Shown here piece by piece: positions 39,589-46,961 of a DNA stretch of 64,000 nt; the stretch's first letter is position 1, and each line of letters starts with the position of its first letter. The notes beneath the pieces are model-generated. The model saw only the letters and a program-made list of their open reading frames with translations. It was not told the DNA's origin and ran no database searches. A program made the translations under genes and the position numbers. Source of the DNA: Fimbriiglobus ruber (GTDB lineage: Bacteria > Planctomycetota > Planctomycetia > Gemmatales > Gemmataceae); assembly GCF_002197845.1 (NCBI RefSeq), contig NZ_NIDE01000001.1, forward strand, positions 310,001 to 374,000, written 5' to 3'.

Positions 39589-40146
39589 ATGACGCTTCCG
39601 TTACTGTTGTTCGCGATCGTGGCGGCGATCACGGCCGGGTCCGCGCTGGGGGTCGTTCTTTCGCGGAGCGTGGTCCGTGCGGCCGTGTGGCTGCTGTTCA
39701 CGTTGATCGGGGTGAGCTTCGTTTACCTGTTGCTCGGCGCCGAATTCCTCGGAGCAGCACAACTCATCGTTTACGTGGGCGGCACACTCGTTCTCGTCGT
39801 GTTCGGCGTCATGCTCACGAGCCAGGGGCCGTTCGGCGGGGCTCGCCCGCACGGGGCCGAGTGGTTCGTCGGCGGGACGTTGGCCGCGGTGCTGTTCTCG
39901 TTGCTGGTACTCGTCTCACTACAGATTGCCGCCCCCGTACCGGACCCCGGTGGGGACGGTCACCCACTCCCCGGCGCGGGGCCGCTCGGGCTCGCGTTCC
40001 TTGGCGTTGCCCAGCAGTCCCCGCCTGGATCGATGGCGGTCACGTTCCTGCTACCGTTCGAGATCGTGTCGATTCACCTGCTCGTCGTCCTGATCGCCGC
40101 AGCGTACCTCGCCCGCGCGAAGCGCCGTGCCGCGGGGGGCTCATGA
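39589..40146 (+). CDS. nuoJ: NADH-quinone oxidoreductase subunit J
   Basis: NuoJ is a membrane subunit of respiratory complex I. The product has 185 residues with five membrane helices. The characteristic AAQLIVYVGGTLVLVVFGVML segment carries the conserved pi-bulge region, followed by a final helix ending in LLVVLIAAAYLARAKR. The ATG at 39589 follows GGGGACC. An upstream extension of the frame lacks a ribosome site. It overlaps nuoK by four bases (ATGA), the normal coupling in nuo operons. Confidence 0.93.
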   Translation: MTLPLLLFAIVAAITAGSALGVVLSRSVVRAAVWLLFTLIGVSFVYLLLGAEFLGAAQLIVYVGGTLVLVVFGVMLTSQGPFGGARPHGAEWFVGGTLAAVLFSLLVLVSLQIAAPVPDPGGDGHPLPGAGPLGLAFLGVAQQSPPGSMAVTFLLPFEIVSIHLLVVLIAAAYLARAKRRAAGGS

Positions 40147-40457
40147 ACGACATCGGACTCGCACCGTTCCTGATCCTGTCCGCGTTTCTGTTCGCCTGCG
40201 GCGTTCTGTGCTTTGCGACCAAGCGGAACGCGATCGGGATTCTGATGGGCGTGGAACTCGTCCTGAACGCGGCGAACGTGAACTTCGTGGCCTGCGCGCG
40301 GTTCGTCCCGTCGCTGCGGATCGAGGGCCAGGTGTTCGCGATCCTGGTCATCGTCCTGGCCGCGGCCGAAGCTGCCGTCGCGCTCGCGATCTTCCTGAAT
40401 TTCTACAACAACCACGCCACCGTGGACGTGGACGAGGCCACCGACCTCAAGGGCTGA
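40143..40457 (+). CDS. nuoK: NADH-quinone oxidoreductase subunit K
   Basis: The product has 104 residues with three helices. The first is APFLILSAFLFACGVLCFA. The second, ILMGVELVLNAANVNFV, contains the conserved Glu of the proton channel. The third is VFAILVIVLAAAEAAVALAIFLNFY, with the second conserved Glu. It starts inside the nuoJ stop codon and ends 12 bp before nuoL. Confidence 0.95.
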   Translation: MNDIGLAPFLILSAFLFACGVLCFATKRNAIGILMGVELVLNAANVNFVACARFVPSLRIEGQVFAILVIVLAAAEAAVALAIFLNFYNNHATVDVDEATDLKG

Positions 40458-40469
40458 CCCCGACACGCC

Positions 40470-42740
40470 ATGACCGAATTCTTCGACGCCATACCCGGTC
40501 GGTTGTTCGCCGCGGCCACCCTGCTCCCACTGGTGCCGGTGGTCCTGATGGCGTGCGCCGCCACCGTCCGTAGTCTCTCTCGACCCCACGCCCGGAACGG
40601 CGGGTGGCCCGCGGCGGTCTACCGGCTCTTCGGCGGCGATCAACCGCGGAAGGTGGGCGGCTATCTCGTCCTCGCGACTCTCGTCCTCGCGACGGTCTGC
40701 GCGACCACGGGGTTGCTGCACTACCTGCACGACGCTGACACTGGGACGCCGTCCGCCGCAAGGTGGGCCGAAAGCGTCGACTGGATCAAGATCGGTGCGG
40801 CCAAGGGGGACCATCCCGCCACGGCTCTTCGCCTGGGTTACCGCGTCGACATGCTCACCGCCATCATGGTCACGATGGTCACGTTCGTGGCGTCCTTGAT
40901 CGTGTTGTTTTCGATTGGTTACATGAAGGACGAAACCGAGAAACGGCACGTCGATCACGAAGTTCATGAAGTGCCGCGTGGCGGGTCGGCGGACTCACAC
41001 GGCAGCGGATCGCATCACGCGGCAGCCGCGTCCCACAACGGCGATCACTCGGCGCCCGCAAATTCCTCGGAACACGGCTACGCACGCCGCGGGCGGTTCG
41101 GGCAGTTCTTCTTTTACCTCTCGTTGTTCGCGTTCTCGATGCTCAACCTACTCATCGCGGACAACCTGCTGCAGGTATTCGTCGGCTGGGAGTTGGTCGG
41201 CGTTTGCTCGTTTTTCCTAATCGGGTTCTACTACGAACGGCCCTCGGCCTCGGCTGCCGCGAACAAGGCCTTCATCATGAATCGTATCGGGGACGCCGGG
41301 TTCCTGATCGGGATCGCGATCGCCTGGACCGTCTTCGGCACGCTCAACATCCAGGATCTCATCACCGCCGTCACGAGTAACCGCCCCGCGGCCCTCACGG
41401 ATAATTTGTGGCTCCTGATGGGCCTGGGTCTGTTCCTCGGTTGCGTCGGCAAGTCCGCCCAGTTCCCGCTGCACACCTGGCTGCCAGACGCGATGGAAGG
41501 GCCGACGCCCGTGTCCGCCCTCATTCACGCGGCCACGATGGTCGCGGCCGGTGTGTATCTCGTCGGCCGATGTTATCCACTCTTTTCGCCGACCGTCCTG
41601 CTCGTCATCGCGTACACCGGAGCGTTCACACTCTTCCTCGCGGCCACCATCGCCTGCCTGCAAACGGACATCAAGCGCGTCCTCGCGTATTCGACCGTGA
41701 GCCAGCTCGGGTACATGATGCTGGCCCTCGGCGTTGGCGGATGGGCGGCGGGGTTGTTCCACTTGCTCACGCATGCCTTTTTCAAGGCGCTTTTGTTCCT
41801 CGGTTCCGGCAGCGTCATCTACGGCTTGCACCACGAGCAAGACTTAAAGAACATGGGCGGGCTGCGATGGAAGATGCCGCTGACAGCGTACACCATGCTC
41901 GTCGGCGTGCTGGCGATCGCGGGCTTCCCACTACTGAGCGGGTGGTACAGTAAAGATCTGGTTCTCGCCCAGGCGTGGGGCTTCGCGGTCAACGCGGGGG
42001 CACACCAACTTCTGTGCATCGTACCGCTGTTCACGGTCGCCCTGACCGGCTGTTACATGACCCGTCTCTGGTTGCTCGCCTTCGCCGGAGAACCGCGGAA
42101 CGAGCGTGTTTACGCTCACGCGCACGAGTCGCCGATCAGTATGACATTGCCGCTCGTCGTGCTGGCTGCGTTCAGTGTTGCGGTCGGGTGGGGGTGGCCC
42201 GCGTGGAGTGCGGACGCGAGTTACCTGTATCACTTACTTCACTCCGCGGAGCCGGCGAGCGTGGCCGTTCAATTCGCGGACACCAACGAGGCGGCCGAAC
42301 ATGGCCACCACGCCGCCGGGCTCGTCGCGCTCTTGGCCGCGGCGCTCGGGGCCGGGATTGCGATCGCCTTGCACCGGCGGTCCGCCCTTCTTTCGGCGAG
42401 CCAGCCCGGAGCGGTCGGGTTTCTGGGCCAGGCGATCCGGCACAAATGGTATTTCGACGAACTGTACGCGGCACTCTTCACCCGCCCGACCGTGCGACTC
42501 GCTTACGCTGCTGCGGCGACAGACAAGCGTCCCACCGGCACCGGCGATTCCGATACCCGTCTCGACCCGTTGACACTCGACGGCCTGCTGAACGCCATCG
42601 GCCAACTCGCCGGTCGAGCCGGCGGTGCCCTCCGTTACGCCCAAACCGGCCTCGTCCGGCGGTACGTGCTGGTGCTGGCCTTGACCGTGGCGGGCTTGCT
42701 CGGGATGCTGGCGGCGACGCGCGGAGCTTGGATGCCGTGA
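40470..42740 (+). CDS. nuoL: NADH-quinone oxidoreductase subunit L
   Basis: This 756-residue antiporter-like subunit has the expected helix-rich core: FVGWELVGVCSFFLIGFY with the TM5 glutamate, SAQFPLHTWLPDAMEGPTPVSALIHAATMVAAGVYL with the channel lysine/histidine region, and QTDIKRVLAYSTVSQLGYMM. A histidine-rich soluble insertion lies at about 153-205 (HVDHEVHEV, SHHAAAASHNGDH), longer than in typical NuoL. The C-terminal amphipathic lateral helix region is present. It couples quinone reduction to proton pumping. Confidence 0.95.
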   Translation: MTEFFDAIPGRLFAAATLLPLVPVVLMACAATVRSLSRPHARNGGWPAAVYRLFGGDQPRKVGGYLVLATLVLATVCATTGLLHYLHDADTGTPSAARWAESVDWIKIGAAKGDHPATALRLGYRVDMLTAIMVTMVTFVASLIVLFSIGYMKDETEKRHVDHEVHEVPRGGSADSHGSGSHHAAAASHNGDHSAPANSSEHGYARRGRFGQFFFYLSLFAFSMLNLLIADNLLQVFVGWELVGVCSFFLIGFYYERPSASAAANKAFIMNRIGDAGFLIGIAIAWTVFGTLNIQDLITAVTSNRPAALTDNLWLLMGLGLFLGCVGKSAQFPLHTWLPDAMEGPTPVSALIHAATMVAAGVYLVGRCYPLFSPTVLLVIAYTGAFTLFLAATIACLQTDIKRVLAYSTVSQLGYMMLALGVGGWAAGLFHLLTHAFFKALLFLGSGSVIYGLHHEQDLKNMGGLRWKMPLTAYTMLVGVLAIAGFPLLSGWYSKDLVLAQAWGFAVNAGAHQLLCIVPLFTVALTGCYMTRLWLLAFAGEPRNERVYAHAHESPISMTLPLVVLAAFSVAVGWGWPAWSADASYLYHLLHSAEPASVAVQFADTNEAAEHGHHAAGLVALLAAALGAGIAIALHRRSALLSASQPGAVGFLGQAIRHKWYFDELYAALFTRPTVRLAYAAAATDKRPTGTGDSDTRLDPLTLDGLLNAIGQLAGRAGGALRYAQTGLVRRYVLVLALTVAGLLGMLAATRGAWMP

Positions 42741-42767
42741 CGACTCGGGGCAACCCATTTAAGGAGT

Positions 42768-42865
42768 AGTTAAAAATTAAAAGTTAAAAATTAAAAAAGA
42801 AATCAAGCCCAATGAGCCCGATGTGTGGATTTCGTTTTTTAATTTTTAACTTTTAATTTTTAACT
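42768..42865. repeat. AT-rich 31-bp perfect inverted repeat between nuoL and nuoM
   Basis: The arm at 42768-42798 is exactly inverted at 42835-42865. Each arm is two tandem copies of AGTTAAAAATTAAA plus a short A-run, with a 36-base middle that has a second inner pair (GAAATC / GATTTC). It lies in the 140-bp gap between nuoL and nuoM, in GC-rich surroundings, and would fold in the nuo mRNA. It may be a small inserted element or an mRNA processing structure. Confidence 0.9.
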
Positions 42866-42880
42866 TTCTCAAGGATCGCG

Positions 42881-44779
42881 ATGTTTAACCTGTTCGACCC
42901 GTTCAAGCGCGAACTCGACATGATTCTCCTGGCGTCGCTGGTGTTCTTACCGGCGGCCGTGGCGGGCGTCATTTTGCTGATCCCGAGCCGGTTCCGGGAA
43001 CTCATGCGCTGGGTCGCGCTCATCGGGACGGCGTCCACCCTCACGCTCGGCGCTTGCCGGGTCATCGACTACTACACGCTACTCGACCTCTATTCGGACC
43101 GGAGCACGCGGACGCTCAACCACCCCGCGACGCAACTCGACGCCCGGTCCGACCAGCAAAACAGCGACATGGCCCGGGCCAAGGCGTCCGCCTACAGCAG
43201 CTTCGACCTGCTGACCCGTCGACCCTGGATTTCCCGGTTCGACATCGAATTCGCCCTCGGCGTCGACGGGATCAACCTCTCGCTCGTACTTCTGACGTGC
43301 CTGGTCTGCACGCTGGCGGTCGTCGCCAGTTGGACGATCGAGAAGTACCTCAAGGGCTACCTCGCGCTCCTACTGTTGCTCCAAACAGGGGTACTCGGAG
43401 CATTCCTGTCGATCGACCTCTTTCTCTTCTACGTCTTTTACGAAGTCATGCTCCTACCCATGTACTTCCTGATCGGTCTGTGGGGCGGCGGGCGGCGGAA
43501 GTACGCGGCCGTGAAGTTCGTGATTTACACTCTGTTCGGCAGCGTCGGCCTGTTGGCCGCAATCATCGCGCTCTACTCCGTAAATGTTCGCGACTTCGTC
43601 GATACAGAAGTTGTGGAAGCGCGAGCGGCCGACCTTCACCGCGACAACCACTCTCTTTCCCTGGATGACGCCCGCGCCCGGGTCGAGATCCACACGTTCG
43701 ACCCGTTCACTTTGACCCGCGTCGGCGCGGCGGTCATGCTCGTGCTGAATGGTCAAGAAGACCGAATCGCCGTCCGCGACAAGCCGGCCGACGAACACCT
43801 GCCGAACGACGCATCAACCGCGGTGAAGTTGTTCGCACCGGGCGTCGATCGCACGGCCGCAATCGCGCGGCTCAAGGCCCAGTCGGTCTGCACGCGGGAG
43901 TTCCAGTACATCGTCTTCGCTCTCCTGTTCATTGGGTTCGCCGTGAAGGTGCCGATCGTGCCGCTCCACTCGTGGCTACCCGACGCGCACGTCGAGGCGC
44001 CGACGCCCGTGAGCATGATTCTGGCCGGCGTGCTGCTCAAACTCGGCGGGTACGGGCTGATTCGGTTCGCGTTCCCACTCTGCCCGTGGGCCGCGGATCA
44101 ACTTTCGTGGTGGGTTGGGCTGATTGGTGTGATCGGGATCGTGTACGGTGCGCTGGTGGCGATGGGGCAGACCGATTTCAAGAAACTGCTTGCGTACTCG
44201 TCCGTCAGTCACATGGGCTATGTCGTCCTCGGCCTGGCCGCGTGGTCGTCGGGCGAGCGGTCGGCGTACTGGGAGTGGGGGGTGAACGGGGCGGTGTTCC
44301 AGATGATCGCTCACGGCATCACGGCGTCCGCCCTCTTCTTCGTGGTCGGTGTCGTTTACGACCGCGCCCACCACCGCGAGATCGATCGCTTCGGCGGACT
44401 GTTGGAGCCGATGCCGGTTTTCGGCGGACTGAGTGCCGTGTTGTTCTTCGCCTCGCTGGGTTTACCGGGTCTGTGTGGGTTCGTGGGCGAGTTCCAGGTC
44501 ATTCTGGCGGCGTGGAACTGCTGCCCCGGGTTGGCCATCCCCGCGATCCTGGCCACCATTGTCACGGCCGGCTATCTCCTGTGGACGTGGCAGCGGGTAT
44601 TCCTGGGCACGAACCCGGCCACGCGCGAATACCCGGACGTCTCCGCCCGCGAGTTCGTGGTCCTGGCCCCGTTCGTATTGCTGTCGATCGCCCTCGGTAT
44701 CTTGCCCGGGTTCCTGGTCTACCAGTGGGTCGAACCGAGCGTGCAAGGATGGGTGGATCTCCTCTCCCGACTGAAATAA
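42881..44779 (+). CDS. nuoM: NADH-quinone oxidoreductase subunit M
   Basis: NuoM of 632 residues, longer than the usual 480-510. The conserved core is present: FYVFYEVMLLPMYFLIGLWGG with the TM5 glutamate, KVPIVPLHSWLPDAHVEAPTPVSMILAGVLLKLGGYGLIRF, and QTDFKKLLAYSSVSHMGYVVLG. The extra length comes from a soluble insertion at about 60-110 after the first helices, and another at about 240-335 between membrane segments (ARAADLHRDNHSLSLDDARARVEI, then DRIAVRDKPADEHLP). AAGGA precedes the ATG. NuoN is not next, so the operon ends here. Confidence 0.94.
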   Translation: MFNLFDPFKRELDMILLASLVFLPAAVAGVILLIPSRFRELMRWVALIGTASTLTLGACRVIDYYTLLDLYSDRSTRTLNHPATQLDARSDQQNSDMARAKASAYSSFDLLTRRPWISRFDIEFALGVDGINLSLVLLTCLVCTLAVVASWTIEKYLKGYLALLLLLQTGVLGAFLSIDLFLFYVFYEVMLLPMYFLIGLWGGGRRKYAAVKFVIYTLFGSVGLLAAIIALYSVNVRDFVDTEVVEARAADLHRDNHSLSLDDARARVEIHTFDPFTLTRVGAAVMLVLNGQEDRIAVRDKPADEHLPNDASTAVKLFAPGVDRTAAIARLKAQSVCTREFQYIVFALLFIGFAVKVPIVPLHSWLPDAHVEAPTPVSMILAGVLLKLGGYGLIRFAFPLCPWAADQLSWWVGLIGVIGIVYGALVAMGQTDFKKLLAYSSVSHMGYVVLGLAAWSSGERSAYWEWGVNGAVFQMIAHGITASALFFVVGVVYDRAHHREIDRFGGLLEPMPVFGGLSAVLFFASLGLPGLCGFVGEFQVILAAWNCCPGLAIPAILATIVTAGYLLWTWQRVFLGTNPATREYPDVSAREFVVLAPFVLLSIALGILPGFLVYQWVEPSVQGWVDLLSRLK

Positions 44780-44781
44780 CG

Positions 44782-44821
44782 ACGGTGCCCGGCAGGTGGC
44801 TGGCCACCTGCCGGGCACCGT
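44782..44821. terminator. Strong bidirectional terminator after nuoM
   Basis: A near-perfect 18-19 bp stem (ACGGTGCCCGGCAGGTGG with its complement) lies between convergent nuoM and the thioredoxin-like gene. There is no T-run on the plus side, so rho-independent action is likely but not certain. Confidence 0.75.
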
Positions 44822-44849
44822 TGGCTTGCGAGTTGACACTTCTCGTTCG

Positions 44850-45794
44850 TTATCGAACCACCTTGTTCCCCGCGCGATCGACCCACGGGAACGGCGTGAC
44901 CACATCCACAGGCTTGGTCGACACTTTTTCGCCGAGGATGTTTTCGAACACAGTGCCGTAAACCTTTTCGATCTTCGTCATGGCGTGGGCGGCCAGCAGT
45001 TGATGGACGACGGCCTGGTTGTTTACCACCACCCGGCGACCGCCCTTGGCCCCCAGCGCGCGGGCGCCGGGTGCGGCGTTCGCGGCGTCCTGGCGGCGCT
45101 GGAACTCGGCTTCGGTCAATCGCACGTCCGGCCCGTCGATCGGCGGGGGCGGCAGTTTCGGGGCGAGCGGGCGGCCGGTCGGGTCGCGGTAGGTGAGCGC
45201 GTCGGCATTGTCCTGGGCCTCGGGTTGGTCCCAGGTGACGGCTTCGACCGCCAGCCCCGTGTCGGTCCGCAGTTTGTCCGCGTGGGCCGTGCGGAAAGCG
45301 GCTTTAAACTTCCCGCCGTCTCCCTTGCTCTCAGCTATCGCCCGCTTGGTCGTGTCCACGACCCATTTGGCTTCGCGGAGAAACGTCGCCGCGTCGACCG
45401 GGCCGGCGACCGCGTGCAGCACTCGACCGTCTGGGGCGCAGAAGTACGACGCGACGTTCCCGCCCTGTTTGGCGGCGCCGACGATCTTGAATGTTCCCAC
45501 TTTTTGGAATGACGCGACGAAGTGTTCGTTCAGGAATTTGCCGACTTCGGGATTCGCGAGGGCACTCACACGGAGCGCTTCGGCGTTGTTTCAGGTGAAT
45601 CGCGGGTCTTCAAAATTCCCGGAGACGTGGAGTACGAAAACGAGCTTTTCCTGTTTGAGTGCGGTCGCGGCAGCCACTTTCGGCGTGTCCACGAACTCGA
45701 CCGCCGTGCCGAAGCATGTTGTCTCGATGCCTGCGGCGGACGCCGAGCCGGCGAGAATCGCCGCGGCGGCCAGAGCCAATGTCAACCGGCGCAT
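44850..45794 (-). CDS. Secreted thioredoxin-fold protein with an in-frame TGA (possible selenoprotein)
   Basis: The minus-strand frame starts at an ATG at 45794 with a signal peptide (RRLTLALAAAAILAGSASAA). It reads KLVFVLHVSGNFEDPRFT, meets TGA at 45593-45591, then continues without shift as NNAEALRVSALANPEVGKFLNEHFV and on to 44850. The total is 314 codons before the final stop, including the TGA. The strand-helix pattern (beta strand, short loop, then TGA where thioredoxins carry their reactive Cys) fits a thioredoxin-like protein. Twelve bases after the TGA a six-base-pair hairpin with loop CGUGU follows. Either the TGA encodes selenocysteine or it is a nonsense mutation; the otherwise intact frame favours the former. 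Confidence 0.6.
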
Positions 45795-45846
45795 GAGAGG
45801 AACCCTCCGAACATTTGAAGTAGCCGAACGCGAAACGGAACGGTTT

Positions 45847-45932
45847 GCGCTAATTTGGAGTGCGGCGCTTTACCGCCGCTTTAGTTTTTAAAAGCAAAAG
45901 CAGCGGTAAAGCGCCGCACTCCAAATTAGCGC
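45847..45932. repeat. 29-bp perfect inverted repeat
   Basis: The arm 45847-45875 is exactly inverted at 45904-45932. The 28-base middle contains a second imperfect pairing (GCTTTAG.TTTTTAAAAGCAAAAGC). It lies in the gap between divergent genes at 45794 (-) and 46165 (+), so it is not a normal terminator position. It is probably a mobile palindromic repeat. Confidence 0.85.
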
Positions 45933-46164
45933 ACCGTATTGAGTAAGACGAGGGCGGGGACGTTTCGGATTGGCGGTCGTTACAAAGCCGATACTCGTTG
46001 AATAGGGTGGGAGGAGTCCGAAATTCGTCGTTTGCACCCGGAGTTGTAACGACCAACAGCCTGGAAACACGCGTCGAATCTGGTCCTTGCTGGCGCTCGC
46101 GGAAATGTTTAGCATGACGCAACTGCCCGCCTGGTTCGAACCCTTCCCCCGATTTGAGTTGACC

Positions 46165-46914
46165 ATGAAACTGCCCCTGCTGTTGATCCCCTTTGCCCTC
46201 GTAACCGTCTCCGCCCCGGCCGCCGCGCCCACCCCGATACCTGACCAGCCGATCGCCGAGAAGAAGGAACTTCTCTTCTCGGACGACTTCGAGGGTGCCG
46301 TCCCCGCCAAGGTGTGGCACAAGGTCGTCCCGACGTTCGCCGTCGAGAAGGGCACCCTCAAGGGCACCCAGACCCGCGACAAGAACGTCCCGGCCGCCGA
46401 CGGTAAACCCGCCGTCACGGCACATGCCGCCGTTCACGGCCTGGAGATCCCCACGAAGGACAGCGTCGTCGAGGTCAAAATCAAGTTTGAAGGGGCCACG
46501 ATGATCGATGTCGAGTTCGACGACCGGAAATACACCGGCGCCCATTACGGTCACCTCTGCCGGGCCCAGGTCAGGCTCAACGGCGTCACTCTCATTGACG
46601 AACGGGACGGCGGCATGCGGAACGACATTTACGAAATGAAGAAAGACCCAGCCAAGAAAGCCGAAGTCGCGAAACTCCTCGTCGGCCGCAGCGCGACCTA
46701 CCCGACCAAGCTCGAAACCGGACGGTGGTACACGCTAGTTGTCGAGACGGTCGGCGACGAGATGCGGGTGACGATCGACGGCAAGCCGGCTGGTTACCTC
46801 AAGTCGTCCGGCATTGCCCACCCGACCAAGTCCAAGATCGAACTGGGCGTGGCCGGCAAGGACGGGCTCTTCGACGACATCAAGGTGTGGAACGCCGAAC
46901 CCGCCAAGCGGTAA
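46165..46914 (+). CDS. Secreted DUF1080-like (3-keto-disaccharide hydrolase-like) protein
   Basis: From the ATG at 46165 the product has 249 residues with a signal peptide (LPLLLIPFALVTVSAPAAA). The jelly-roll sequence LLFSDDFEGAVPAKVWHKVVPTFAVEKGTLKG, VVEVKIKFEGATMIDVEFDD, GRWYTLVVETVGDEMRVTIDGKPAGYLKS and KDGLFDDIKVWNA matches the laminin-G/DUF1080 pattern common in planctomycete secretomes. Enzyme or binding role uncertain. It is followed by an alpha/beta hydrolase 47 bp downstream, likely one operon. Confidence 0.75.
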   Translation: MKLPLLLIPFALVTVSAPAAAPTPIPDQPIAEKKELLFSDDFEGAVPAKVWHKVVPTFAVEKGTLKGTQTRDKNVPAADGKPAVTAHAAVHGLEIPTKDSVVEVKIKFEGATMIDVEFDDRKYTGAHYGHLCRAQVRLNGVTLIDERDGGMRNDIYEMKKDPAKKAEVAKLLVGRSATYPTKLETGRWYTLVVETVGDEMRVTIDGKPAGYLKSSGIAHPTKSKIELGVAGKDGLFDDIKVWNAEPAKR

Positions 46915-46961
46915 CGCGCCGGGTTGGATTCGCAGTTCCCATCCTTGCCACCGGGTGCCCG

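Noticed and set aside
42172-42758. Several minus-strand frames inside nuoL
   Set aside because: Shadows of GC-rich third codon positions; nuoL is intact and well recognised.
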